From contig JAEZAD010000145.1 in the NCBI GenBank assembly GCA_023430565.1, positions 1-50,754 of the forward strand: DNA of 50,754 nucleotides. Direction: 5' to 3'. Below the pieces are notes generated by a model. The model made no database searches and had not been told where the DNA came from. It saw only the letters and a program-made list of their open reading frames with translations. The translations under genes and the position numbers were made by a program. This document shows, piece by piece, positions 36,254 to 45,374 of the stretch (its first letter is position 1; the number at the start of each line of letters is the position of its first letter). The DNA comes from Verrucomicrobiota bacterium. GTDB lineage: Bacteria > Verrucomicrobiota > Verrucomicrobiia > Opitutales > Opitutaceae.

Positions 36254-36276
36254 GCCGCGAAAAGCGCGGGCTTTTC
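36254..36276 (+). terminator. Possible terminator after glmS
   Basis: CCGCG (36255-36259) pairs with CGCGG (36265-36269) around an AAAAG loop, followed by GCTTTTCGG. The stem is short and the T run has only four bases, so read-through into trpE is possible. Confidence 0.45.
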
Positions 36277-36387
36277 GGCATCGTCCTCCCGACCTTCACA
36301 ACGGCGCACGCGAATCGCCGCTACAGTTTACCCGCGCTCTATCGCCTTGCCGCGCCGCGAGCCCAACCGCATAAGCCCGACTCGCCG

Positions 36388-37869
36388 ATGAACATCCATC
36401 CGAGCCGAGACGCGTTCGTTGAACTCGCCACCCAGGGCAACGTCATCCCCGTCTGCACCGACCTGATGGCGGATTTCGAGACCCCCGTCTCCGCTTACGC
36501 CAAACTCAAGGAAGCCGGTCCATCCTACCTGCTCGAATCCGTCGAAGGCGGCGAGACGCTCTCGCGCTACAGCTTCATCGGCTGCCGCCCGCGCAAGGTT
36601 TTCATCTGCGGTCCCGAGACGACCGAAATCCGCATTCCCGGCCAGCCCTCGCAAACGCTGCCGACCCCCGCCGACCCACTCGCGCTGATCGAAGCCGAAA
36701 TGCGCGGCTACCGCCCGGTCTCCCTGCCCGGCTTGCCGCGCTTCACTGGCGGCGCCGTCGGCTTCGTCGCCTACGAATACGTCAGCCGCGTCGAACCGAG
36801 CGTCCCGGTGGCCCCCGCCAACGAACTCGGCACGCCCCTGCTCTATTTCATGTTGTCGGACTCGCTGCTGATCTTCGATCGCGCGAAACAGACGCTCCGC
36901 CTCTGCGTCAACGCCCACGTCGACGGCGATGCCGCCGCCGCCTACGACCGCGCGGTCGTCGAGCTCGAGCATCTTTACGCAATTTTGAAACATCCGCGCG
37001 AGATCGCTCCCGCGCCGCTGATCGAACCCGCAAAGCCGTCGGTTCCCGCCGGGAATTTCACCCGGGAGCGCTTCGAAAGCGTCGTCGACGACGGCAAGGA
37101 ATACATCCGCGCCGGCGACATCATCCAGTTCGTGCCGTCGCAGCGTTTCTCGCGCGCGTTCTCGAAATCGCCCCTCGATCTCTATCGCGCGCTCCGCACG
37201 GTGAACCCGTCTCCCTACATGTTCATCCTCGAGGCGGGCGATTTCTCCATCGTCGGCGCCTCGCCTGAGGTTCACGTGCGGCTCACCGACGGCCTCGTCG
37301 AAATCCGGCCCATCGCCGGCACGCGCAAACGCGGTGCCACCCCCGCCGAGGACGCCGCTCTCGAAAAGGACCTCCTCGCCGACGAAAAAGAACGCGCCGA
37401 GCACCTCATGCTCGTCGATCTCGCCCGCAACGACATCGGCCGCGTCTGCCGTTACGGTTCGATCCGCGTGCCCGAGTTGATGGTCATCGAACGCTACTCG
37501 CATGTGATGCACATCGTCTCGCAGGTCGAAGGCGACATCGCTCCGGGCCGCAGCGCCTACGATCTGATGCGCGCGACTTTCCCCGCCGGCACTGTCACGG
37601 GCGCGCCGAAAATCCGCGCGATGCAGATCATCGCCTCCTACGAACCCACGCAGCGCGGCTTCTACGCGGGCGCCCTCGGCTATTTCGGATACGACGGCAA
37701 CATGGACACCTGCATCATGCTCCGCACCGCCCTGCTGAAAAACGGCCAGATCCATATCCAGGCCGGCGCGGGCGTCGTCGCCGATTCGATCCCCGCCTCC
37801 GAATATCAGGAGACCATCAGCAAGGCCTCTGCCCTTTTCAAAGCGGTGGCCATGGCCGAACAGTTTTAA
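36388..37869 (+). CDS. trpE: Anthranilate synthase component I
   Basis: 493 residues from the ATG at 36388 (MNIHPSRDAFVELATQGNVI). LLESVEGGETLSRYSFIG is the Trp feedback-site region. The chorismate-binding domain includes RPIAGTRKRGATPAEDAAL, DEKERAEHLMLVDLARND and FPAGTVTGAPKIRAMQII. It converts chorismate to anthranilate with a TrpG glutaminase, which is not in the window. An in-frame GTG at 36250 would add 46 residues, but those overlap a hairpin and look non-coding. No Trp-rich leader peptide is seen. Confidence 0.95.
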   Translation: MNIHPSRDAFVELATQGNVIPVCTDLMADFETPVSAYAKLKEAGPSYLLESVEGGETLSRYSFIGCRPRKVFICGPETTEIRIPGQPSQTLPTPADPLALIEAEMRGYRPVSLPGLPRFTGGAVGFVAYEYVSRVEPSVPVAPANELGTPLLYFMLSDSLLIFDRAKQTLRLCVNAHVDGDAAAAYDRAVVELEHLYAILKHPREIAPAPLIEPAKPSVPAGNFTRERFESVVDDGKEYIRAGDIIQFVPSQRFSRAFSKSPLDLYRALRTVNPSPYMFILEAGDFSIVGASPEVHVRLTDGLVEIRPIAGTRKRGATPAEDAALEKDLLADEKERAEHLMLVDLARNDIGRVCRYGSIRVPELMVIERYSHVMHIVSQVEGDIAPGRSAYDLMRATFPAGTVTGAPKIRAMQIIASYEPTQRGFYAGALGYFGYDGNMDTCIMLRTALLKNGQIHIQAGAGVVADSIPASEYQETISKASALFKAVAMAEQF

Positions 37870-38101
37870 CGCGCACGGGTCAACCCGGAGTGCATGCCCC
37901 CTGCGCAACCCCGCGCAACTCCCCCCGTTCGCCTGCGCCAGCCTGTCGCGCCGCGCCCCTGCCCCTGGGCCACATTCTACCGCCCTCAGGCGTATTCCCG
38001 CGTAACTTCCTAGGAGTAGCCGCGTATCTCTAACTGGAACGTCTTCCGCTACGGGTTGGGAACAAACTGAAAGCCCACCGCTTCTAACCTTCACAAGAAT
38101 C
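37870..38101. other. Intergenic region upstream of the sigma factor
   Basis: 232 bases with no gene. Base composition is lower in GC near 38040-38100, where a promoter for the sigma gene would be expected. I cannot assign boxes with confidence. Confidence 0.4.
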
Positions 38102-39163
38102 ATGCCCCTCAAGAACAAGACCCTTTCCACCGGCACCACGTCGGAGACCTTTGTTCCGACGGCAATCGAGTTACCGGACGCACCGCCCTCTTTCTTGGAG
38201 AAACCGGACCGCGCGCCCGCCGAACAAATTGCCCACGGCGACCGCAGCAACCTCCAACTCTATCTCCAGGAAATCGGCAAAACTCCTCTCCTGACGATCG
38301 ACGAGGAGATCGCGTTGGCGAAACGCATCCGCCGAGGCGACAAGGCCGCCCGCGATCACATGATCAAGGCCAACCTCCGTCTCGTCGTGAAAATCGCGAT
38401 GGACTACAAGGACTTTGGCCTGCCGCTCCTCGACCTCATCAGCGAAGGCAACATCGGCCTCATCAAGGCGGTCGAACGCTTCGACCCGCGCAAAGGCGGC
38501 AAGCTCTCCACCTACGCCGCGTGGTGGATCAAGCAGTCGATCAAGCGCGCTCTCGCCAACCAGTCGAAAACCATCCGCCTGCCCGTTCACCTGGTCGACA
38601 AGATCTCCAAGATGCGCCGCACCGCCATGGCCCTCACCGAGGAACTTGGCCGCGAGCCCACCGACGAGGAGTTGGCGATCGAGCTTCAGATCCCGACCAG
38701 CAAGGTTGCGCATCTGAAGTCCGTCAGCGTCCGCCCCGCCTCGCTCGACGCGCCCGTCGGCGAGGAGGGCGACTCGGCGACCTTCGGCGAGATCGTCGGC
38801 GACGACAATGCCGTGAGCCCTTACGACGGTCTCCGCGACAAGAATCTCAACTCCGACCTCCACGCCATGGTCGCCTCCCTGGACGAACGCGAAGCGGAAA
38901 TCATCCGTCTGCGTTTCGGCCTCGACGGCAAGGACGAGCTCACGCTCGAGGAAGTCGGCAAACGCTTCCACGTAACCCGCGAACGCATTCGGCAGCTCGA
39001 ATACCTCGCCCTCTCCAAGATTCGCAAAGCGATGGCCAAGCACGAAGCCATCCGCTCCAGCGAGGAAATCGAGGAAGAGGATCGCGTCCGTCAGCGCATG
39101 GACGTCATCCGCGAGTTCATCGAAGCAAAGTCGAAACGCGGCGGCAGAGCCGGTCGCAACTGA
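38102..39163 (+). CDS. Sigma-70 family RNA polymerase sigma factor (RpoD/group 2 type)
   Basis: 353 residues. Region 1.2 (NLQLYLQEIGKTPLLTIDEE), region 2 (DLISEGNIGLIKAVERFDP and KLSTYAAWWIKQSIKRALAN), region 3 (LPVHLVDKISKMRRT) and region 4 (TLEEVGKRFHVTRERIRQLE) are all present and well preserved. There is no long region 1.1, and the C-terminus carries an extra charged tail of about 40 residues (HEAIRSSEEIEEEDRVRQRM and more). It could be the primary sigma factor of a lineage with a short form, or an alternative RpoS-like one. It is a single-gene unit closed by a terminator. Confidence 0.93.
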   Translation: MPLKNKTLSTGTTSETFVPTAIELPDAPPSFLEKPDRAPAEQIAHGDRSNLQLYLQEIGKTPLLTIDEEIALAKRIRRGDKAARDHMIKANLRLVVKIAMDYKDFGLPLLDLISEGNIGLIKAVERFDPRKGGKLSTYAAWWIKQSIKRALANQSKTIRLPVHLVDKISKMRRTAMALTEELGREPTDEELAIELQIPTSKVAHLKSVSVRPASLDAPVGEEGDSATFGEIVGDDNAVSPYDGLRDKNLNSDLHAMVASLDEREAEIIRLRFGLDGKDELTLEEVGKRFHVTRERIRQLEYLALSKIRKAMAKHEAIRSSEEIEEEDRVRQRMDVIREFIEAKSKRGGRAGRN

Positions 39164-39189
39164 CCCCGAACGCCTTTTCTCCCTTCTCA

Positions 39190-39219
39190 GGCCGACACTC
39201 CCCGTGTCGGCCTTTTTTA
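39190..39219 (+). terminator. Intrinsic terminator of the sigma factor gene
   Basis: GGCCGACAC (39190-39198) pairs with GTGTCGGCC (39204-39212) and is followed by TTTTTTA. It lies between the sigma gene and the convergent esterase gene. Confidence 0.92.
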
Positions 39220-39230
39220 TGCCCCGCTTC

Positions 39231-40112
39231 CTACTCCGTCGCCGGCTGATACTTCGTGGCCAGCCAGCGGATGATCTCCGGCCCCGAGAGCTCCGTTAGC
39301 TTGCCAAGATTGTGGCCGACCTCCGGATGCACCGTGTAGACGTAGCCCAGCTTCAACTCGTCGAGGTGAGCAAGGAACCGATGATGATTGTTCAACAGCC
39401 GGTCCGCGCTGCCACAGACGAACTTCAACGCCAGCCGGTCCTTCAACCTTTCCGTGTGCTGGGAGGACCATCGAAACGCCGTGTCCTTCTCCCCGCTCGC
39501 GTCATCGACATTCCAACCAAACGCGCCCGCCATCGACGCCGCCGCGCAAAACACCCCAGGATATTTCGTCGCGAGCCGCACGCTGCCGTCACCTCCCATC
39601 GAGAACCCCGTGACCGCCCGGGCCGCCGCGGTGCCGATTGTCCGATACTCCGCGTCGATATGCGGAATCAGCTCCTTCATGATCCAGGTCTCGGCCTTCA
39701 CGTTTTCATCCGGCCAGTCGGCGTAGCGGCTGCGCGCACCGCCATTGGGGAAAACGTAGATCACCTCTCCGATCGTTCCAGCCGCGATCTCGGCCGCTAC
39801 GATTCGCGCGAATCCGCAATCCGATTTCTCCGTGCCGGTCGCGCCATGCAGAAAATACACCACCGGATACCGCCGCTCGGGCGCGCTTTCGTAACCGGGC
39901 GGCAAATAGATGTTGTATCCAACGGTTCGATTCATCGCGACGCTGTGCACCTCGCCATGCCGCACGCCTTTCACCGGATCCGGCACATTCCACGTCCAGT
40001 TCGCCGGATCGTGCGAGGGATTTTCATAAACACGCCCGGCCGCGAAAACACCGGTTGCGAGCACGGCACCGCCCAAGGCGACGCAGGCGAAAATCAGTTT
40101 CGAAGGCTCCAT
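39231..40112 (-). CDS. Secreted esterase of the esterase D / feruloyl esterase type
   Basis: 293 residues from the ATG at 40112 (MEPSKLIFACVALGGAVLAT, a signal peptide). NIYLPPGYE and YPVVYFLHGATG are the oxyanion-side blocks. Ser171 in TGFSMGGDGS is the expected nucleophile, with Asp in CGSADRL and His in PEVGHNLG completing the triad. Similar enzymes cut acyl or feruloyl esters on plant polysaccharides, or process trehalose-type esters; the substrate is not determinable. Longer in-frame starts to 40538 are unlikely because they overlap the leader of the divergent YfiR-like gene. Confidence 0.88.
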   Translation of the reverse strand: MEPSKLIFACVALGGAVLATGVFAAGRVYENPSHDPANWTWNVPDPVKGVRHGEVHSVAMNRTVGYNIYLPPGYESAPERRYPVVYFLHGATGTEKSDCGFARIVAAEIAAGTIGEVIYVFPNGGARSRYADWPDENVKAETWIMKELIPHIDAEYRTIGTAAARAVTGFSMGGDGSVRLATKYPGVFCAAASMAGAFGWNVDDASGEKDTAFRWSSQHTERLKDRLALKFVCGSADRLLNNHHRFLAHLDELKLGYVYTVHPEVGHNLGKLTELSGPEIIRWLATKYQPATE

Positions 40113-40308
40113 GGCCACGAGGTTGCAGCTGCCTTTTGCCTCCGCAAATCCCTCCGTGGTAATCTCGGTGAACTCGCCCCCCGGGCCCCTCCCCGGCGAA
40201 AAACGACGATCGTTTTTCCCCTCCGGTTGCAATTGGCGAAGTCCGCAACACGCTGCCCGGCGACCGGTTTGTTTTGGGTCCTCGACTCCATCCGGTCCGA
40301 CAGGCCCC

Positions 40309-40926
40309 ATGGCTCTCGCTGCTTCCTTCATGCGTTTCCTCCCGAACAGAGCGCGGCACCTCGCGCTCCTGTTCTTCTGTTTCACCGGACTGGTCAGCCA
40401 GGCCGCCGAGGAACACGGGGAATACACGGTCAAGGCCGTCTTTCTGCTAAACTTCACGCGCTTCATCGAGTGGCCCCAGCCGGCGCCGTCCGGCCCCCTG
40501 GTCATCGGCGTGCTCGGTGACGACCCTTTCGGACGCAAACTCGATGTGGCTCTTCAGGGCGAAAAGGTCGGCGCACGCCCCGTCGTCGCCAAACGCCTCG
40601 AATCGTTGGCCGAAATCGCCGAATGCGACGCGTTGTTCATCTCGCAGTCGGAGAAGGACCGCCTCTCCCGAATTTTGGCGCGATGCCAGCAACGCCCCAT
40701 GCTGACCGTCAGCGATATTTCCAACTTCGCGGAGCAGGGCGGCATGGTCGAGATGGTCACGCAAGACACCAAGATCCGCCTCCGCATCAATGTGGACGCC
40801 GCCCGCGACGCTCGCCTGACCATCAGTTCGAAACTGCTGCGGCCCGCCCAGATCGTAAGCACCCGAAAGACGTCGCGGCATCTGCACCAAACCTTCCGTC
40901 AACGTCTGGTCTCCCTCATTCGATGA
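40309..40926 (+). CDS. YfiR/HmsC-family periplasmic protein (DUF4154)
   Basis: About 205 residues from the ATG at 40309; an ATG at 40330 is also possible. A hydrophobic signal (LALLFFCFTGLVSQA) is followed by EYTVKAVFLLNFTRFIEWP, the hallmark of the YfiR family, then VIGVLGDDPFGRKLD and the C-terminal block RLRINVDAARDARLTISSKL. YfiR in Pseudomonas is a periplasmic brake on a diguanylate cyclase. In other bacteria the domain is found next to TonB-dependent receptors and histidine kinases. Here a TonB-dependent receptor follows after 30 bases, and no cyclase or kinase is present. Confidence 0.85.
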   Translation: MALAASFMRFLPNRARHLALLFFCFTGLVSQAAEEHGEYTVKAVFLLNFTRFIEWPQPAPSGPLVIGVLGDDPFGRKLDVALQGEKVGARPVVAKRLESLAEIAECDALFISQSEKDRLSRILARCQQRPMLTVSDISNFAEQGGMVEMVTQDTKIRLRINVDAARDARLTISSKLLRPAQIVSTRKTSRHLHQTFRQRLVSLIR

Positions 40927-40956
40927 CGAAGCCTTCATCATCATCCCCGTCCGCCC

Positions 40957-43050
40957 GTGATCCGAACCTGCGCTGCCCATCCCAGAGCTCTTTCCGTGAC
41001 ACGCCCGCACAACCCGAAGCAGCCCCCTAAACGCCCAGAACATTTCCGCCGCCTCCCTCGCTTTCGGCTCCTCGCCGTCGTCGCCGTTTCCCGCCTCTGT
41101 GCCGCGGCCTGCGCGGCCGACGGTTATGGGTTCGAAAGCATCCGGGAGCTGAAGCAACTGTCGCTCGATGAACTTCTGGACATCGAGGTCACCTCGGTCT
41201 CCAGAACCAATGAAACGTATCGCGACGCGGCGGCCGCACTGACCGTTCTTACGGACGAAAACATCCGTCGCTCCGCCGCGACGACGATTCCCGGACTGCT
41301 CCGCGGCGTTCCCGGACTCCACGTCGCGCAACGCGACTCCAGCGCGTGGGCCGTCAGTTCGCGCGGCTTCAGCAGCATTTCCTCGGAAAAACTCCTCGTG
41401 CTCAGCGACACGCGCAGCATCTACACCCCGTTGTTTTCGGGCGTGATGTGGGACGTCCAGGATCACCTGCTGGCAGACATCGAACGCATCGAAGTCATCC
41501 GCGGACCGGGCGCCGCCCTGTGGGGCTCCAACGCCGTGAATGGCGTGATCAATATCACCACCAAACACGCCGCGGACACCCACGGCACGCGCATCGAAAC
41601 GGTGTCAGGCACGACCGAACGCGCGATCCTCAGCGCGCGCTACGGCGCCGGGACCAGCGGGGGCCTTCACTTTCGCGTCTTCGGTCAGTATTCCCAACGC
41701 GACGAATCGTTTCACTCGTCGCAAAGCGCCGACGATTGGGAAATGGGGCATTTGGGCTTCCGCGCCGACTGGGCGCCCCAGCCCGACGACGAGTTTACCC
41801 TTCAAGGCGATATCTACCGCGGCGACATCGGCAAACTCGCACCTTCGGTCAGCATCATCGGCCGTCCGGGACCGACCCGCGACCTGGTCGCGCGGGTCGC
41901 AGGCGGCAATATCCTCGGGCGCTGGCGGCATTTCATCGACGCCGACTCCGACATTCAGCTTCGCGCCTATTACGATCGCACGCACCGCGACGACCCCAGT
42001 TTCACGGACGACCTCCATACGTTCGACGTGGACCTGCAACACCGTTTCGCCGTCCTCGACCGCCACGAAGTGATCTGGGGCGTGAACCACCGCTACACGG
42101 ACAACCGAAATCGCGGAAAGGGAATTTTCGGCGTCAGCCCGCAGTCGTCGAAAGATCAACTGCTGAGCGGGTTTCTTCAGGACAAGATCGCAATCACCGA
42201 CGAGCTGCACGTGACCGTGGGCACGAAAATCGAAGACAACGAATTCAGCGGTTTCGAGGTCCAGCCCAGCCTCCGCGCGGCGTGGAATCTCGCGCCGCGG
42301 CACACCGTTTGGGCCGCCGCGTCCCGCGCCGCGCGAATTCCGACCCGACTCGAGCGCGATATCTTCATCGACGTGGTCGACCCCGCCTCCAACCCGATCG
42401 TCCGCCTCCTCGGCAACCGCGACTTCGGGGCCGAAGAACTGCGAGCCTTCGAATTGGGTTATCGCTGGCGCGCGACCGACGCGCTTCACTTCGACTTCGC
42501 AGCATTCGAAAACCGCTACGACGACCTCGCGTCGCTGGAGTTGGGCGAGCCCTTCGTGGATCCCGTCGACGGTCGCACCGTCGTGCCGATCGTGAACCAG
42601 AATCTCACCGACGGCCGCTCGCAGGGCGTGGAATCGTTCGTGACCTTCTCGCCCTCCACCTGGTGGCGACTGTCCGCAAGTTACTCCTACCTGAGCATCG
42701 ACCTCGACCCTTCAGGGGCGGACATCAACCGGGGTGAGTTCTACGAGAACGCCAGCCCCCGTCACCAATTCGCCCTCACCTCCTACATCGATTTGCCCGG
42801 CGGCTTCGAACTCGACGCACAATTCCGCCAGGTTGGCGCTCTGCGCCGTTTGCCTACAATCGCCACCGGCGAAGGCATTCCTGGCTACGAGGAACTCGAC
42901 CTCCGCCTTTCCTGGCGGGCGAGCGAACGAATGGAGCTCTCGGTCATCGGGCAAAATCTACTCCATCATCGCCACGTGGAGTTCGGATCCCCCGACGCTC
43001 GAGGCGCAATCCGGCGCGCAGTCTACGCGAAGGCCGTGCTGAATTTTTGA
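40957..43050 (+). CDS. TonB-dependent outer-membrane receptor
   Basis: 697 residues. After a basic leader and hydrophobic segment comes LSLDELLDIEVTSVSR, a motif common just before the plug in this receptor group. Next is the plug (AALTVLTDENIRRSAATTIP, then IERIEVIRGPGAALWGSNAV and GVINITTKHA). The 22-strand barrel fills the rest, and the protein ends in Phe (AVLNF) as expected for outer-membrane barrels. The GTG at 40957 is tentative; GTG at 40996 would shorten the leader. It is co-directional with the YfiR-like gene, 30 bases downstream. Ligand unknown: vitamin, siderophore or sugar cannot be told apart here. Confidence 0.9.
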   Translation: MIRTCAAHPRALSVTRPHNPKQPPKRPEHFRRLPRFRLLAVVAVSRLCAAACAADGYGFESIRELKQLSLDELLDIEVTSVSRTNETYRDAAAALTVLTDENIRRSAATTIPGLLRGVPGLHVAQRDSSAWAVSSRGFSSISSEKLLVLSDTRSIYTPLFSGVMWDVQDHLLADIERIEVIRGPGAALWGSNAVNGVINITTKHAADTHGTRIETVSGTTERAILSARYGAGTSGGLHFRVFGQYSQRDESFHSSQSADDWEMGHLGFRADWAPQPDDEFTLQGDIYRGDIGKLAPSVSIIGRPGPTRDLVARVAGGNILGRWRHFIDADSDIQLRAYYDRTHRDDPSFTDDLHTFDVDLQHRFAVLDRHEVIWGVNHRYTDNRNRGKGIFGVSPQSSKDQLLSGFLQDKIAITDELHVTVGTKIEDNEFSGFEVQPSLRAAWNLAPRHTVWAAASRAARIPTRLERDIFIDVVDPASNPIVRLLGNRDFGAEELRAFELGYRWRATDALHFDFAAFENRYDDLASLELGEPFVDPVDGRTVVPIVNQNLTDGRSQGVESFVTFSPSTWWRLSASYSYLSIDLDPSGADINRGEFYENASPRHQFALTSYIDLPGGFELDAQFRQVGALRRLPTIATGEGIPGYEELDLRLSWRASERMELSVIGQNLLHHRHVEFGSPDARGAIRRAVYAKAVLNF

Positions 43051-43062
43051 GCGCTCAACCGC

Positions 43063-45252
43063 TCACTTCCCGATTCTAACGATCTCCGCCCGGTCGATCT
43101 CGACCACCGCGCCCTCCATCGTCGGCGAGTAAAACGAAAACACGAGCGACACCGGCCGGTTCTCCGCAAACCGCCACGGCAGATTCGCGCGGCTCTGGAA
43201 CATCATCGTGTAGTTGTCGCGAAGTTCCAGATACGCATTCCACGAGGTCTGCACCCGGGCCCAGGGCCACACGACGAAGAGATTTCCATTCGCCGTTCGA
43301 AAATAGACCTCGAGGAACAGTTCCCTTTCGGCCCCCTCGTCCAGCCCCGCCGCCTCCGCCAGTCGATGCGACAGCCTTAACGCGCTCTGCTCCGGAAAAA
43401 CAAAGTCATCCCGCAACGGCAGCTCGAGCGTCGCCCGACCCACCTTGGGTCCCAATCGGAATTCCGTCCCCACCAACCGCCAACGCCCCTTCGGCAACTC
43501 CTCCGCGCGCGCATGCGGCGACGTCATCCAACGCCCCGCCGCCGCCAGCGCCCGCTCGTCGCTCGCCCGCGGTCGCCCCTCCAACCACTCGCGATTCTTT
43601 TCCGCGGCTTCCGGCCCATGATCGAAGCGCTCCAACACCTGCGCCGACATTCCGGTCGTCGAAGGATAGACCTTCGTCGCAAGAACCGCCGCAGCCGTTG
43701 CCACATCCCCGGCTTCGAAAATCGCTTTCACATCCGAACCGGCGAACACCGACGACGCGGACGCCACGCTAAACGGCACCGTCAACCGTCCCATCGGCGG
43801 CAAACTCGCCATCTCCCCACTCCACGCGATTGTCGTGTCCGCGTCGGTTTCCCATCTCAACGTTCCTCGAATCTCACGATTCGAAAAATTATAGATGGCG
43901 AGCTCCCCGTTTCCCCGCGGCGCCTCTCCCCCTTCGTCAGCCCCCGTGATCATGTAGCCGTTGTAGCGTTTCAGCTGCGCGAGCCCCGCGGCCGCGACGA
44001 CATCGAGCACGACCGGCGACCCTTCCGGCACTTCGATCGCCCAATCTCGCGGCCGGTAGTTCGCTCGCTCGCCCGCGTCCCACAACCACGCCAAAGCCGG
44101 CAACGCCTCGTTTCCGCCCACGCGTGCACCGATCCGCTCCATCCAGGGTTCGGCTTGCTCGACGCCAAAATCCGCCGCCCGAAACGCCAGCCCGCCCGCG
44201 GTCAACCTTCCGGCCTTCGCCGCTTCGCCCGGCGCGACCGTCAGCCCAAACTCGATCTGCTTCCGCTCGTAATACGGCCGCAGATAAAACGCCATCGGCG
44301 CCGCAATCTTCAGGCGGCCGATCTGCTCACCCACCGTCCGAAACCATCGCCACTGCTCAACCCGCACCTCCGCCCCATACCGCTCCGGCCCACTCACCCC
44401 GCTGAACCCATACTCCGTCAACATCACCGGAAGCCGCCGCACCGCCGGTTCCGGTTTCAGCGGTTCAGATGTCGCTTGATCGGCTTTCGCCTCCGTCGCC
44501 ACCGCGTCTTCAAATTGCCGATACACGCGCGTGAAATCGTCCGCATGCCCGTAGTAGTGATAATTGAATGCATCCGTGTAGGCGAAGAGCCCATTTTCGC
44601 GCAGCCGCTCGAAAAACGGTCCCGGCGGCAGCGCCAGCGGGGCCATGATCGCCAGCGGGCGCCTCCCAGGATTTACCACCGGAACCGGCAGTCCGCCGTT
44701 CGCTCTCGCGAGCGTTCCCCACCAATCCAGTTCCGCTCCCGCATCCGCCGCTCGCACGCCCAGATAACACGCCTTCTGAAACGCGGCATACGTCTCGGCA
44801 TTCTCCTCCACGAAGTTGATGTCCGGTTCGTTCTCGAACTCGAACCCTGTCACGACCGCGCCATACGTCTCCGCGATGCGCTTCGCACGCTCATACGCCT
44901 CGCGCAAATCCAACGGCAGCCGCTGCCCCCCTCCGTTGCGCACTCCCCCGACCCACGACGCCGAAGCCCACCGAATGAACGGCACCGGCTTGAAGCCCCA
45001 TTCTTTCAACTGCCCGAGCGCGTCCCGCTCCGCACCCACGTCCGCCGCCCGCTTCGCATCCGACGGATCCGGCAGCCCGCGGATCCGAATCCACGGACGC
45101 GCCTCCCCCCATCGTTTCAACACCGCCGCCTCCGTCGTCCGCACCAGCTCTCGCGCGCTGAAGCCGCTATCGACGCCGCTCAGCACCGCCCACACCGGCG
45201 ACACCCCCAGCACACCGAAAATCATGAGCGAAACAAGACGCAGCCGGATCAC
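43063..45252 (-). CDS. Secreted multi-domain protein, probable clan GH-A glycoside hydrolase
   Basis: 729 residues with a signal peptide (MIRLRLVSLMIFGVLGVSPV). Residues about 30-340 look like a TIM barrel of clan GH-A. GFEFENEPDINF places an Asn-Glu pair (Glu142) where the acid/base is expected, and LPVMLTEYGFSG places Glu280 where the nucleophile is expected. FNYHYYG between them is a common substrate-site pattern. The remaining 400 residues look like beta-rich accessory domains, the last resembling a carbohydrate-binding jelly roll (WNAYLELRDNYTMMFQS). I cannot name the GH family; GH39- or GH5-like is possible. It is convergent with the TonB receptor gene, 12 bases apart. Confidence 0.65.
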   Translation of the reverse strand: MIRLRLVSLMIFGVLGVSPVWAVLSGVDSGFSARELVRTTEAAVLKRWGEARPWIRIRGLPDPSDAKRAADVGAERDALGQLKEWGFKPVPFIRWASASWVGGVRNGGGQRLPLDLREAYERAKRIAETYGAVVTGFEFENEPDINFVEENAETYAAFQKACYLGVRAADAGAELDWWGTLARANGGLPVPVVNPGRRPLAIMAPLALPPGPFFERLRENGLFAYTDAFNYHYYGHADDFTRVYRQFEDAVATEAKADQATSEPLKPEPAVRRLPVMLTEYGFSGVSGPERYGAEVRVEQWRWFRTVGEQIGRLKIAAPMAFYLRPYYERKQIEFGLTVAPGEAAKAGRLTAGGLAFRAADFGVEQAEPWMERIGARVGGNEALPALAWLWDAGERANYRPRDWAIEVPEGSPVVLDVVAAAGLAQLKRYNGYMITGADEGGEAPRGNGELAIYNFSNREIRGTLRWETDADTTIAWSGEMASLPPMGRLTVPFSVASASSVFAGSDVKAIFEAGDVATAAAVLATKVYPSTTGMSAQVLERFDHGPEAAEKNREWLEGRPRASDERALAAAGRWMTSPHARAEELPKGRWRLVGTEFRLGPKVGRATLELPLRDDFVFPEQSALRLSHRLAEAAGLDEGAERELFLEVYFRTANGNLFVVWPWARVQTSWNAYLELRDNYTMMFQSRANLPWRFAENRPVSLVFSFYSPTMEGAVVEIDRAEIVRIGK

Positions 45253-45268
45253 CGAATCTTTAAAAACG

Positions 45269-45296
45269 TGAAAGTTGAAACCTGAAAGCTGAAACC
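45269..45296. repeat. Tandem 14-base repeat
   Basis: TGAAAGTTGAAACC is followed directly by TGAAAGCTGAAACC, differing at one base. It lies 17 bases upstream of the putative glycosidase start codon, in its leader. Confidence 0.7.
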
Positions 45297-45374
45297 TCCC
45301 GCAACCAACGCCGCTGGACGCGTCCGGTTTTGCCCGATTTCCAGCGCCTCTCCGTTCGGCTACCTTCTCGCCTC

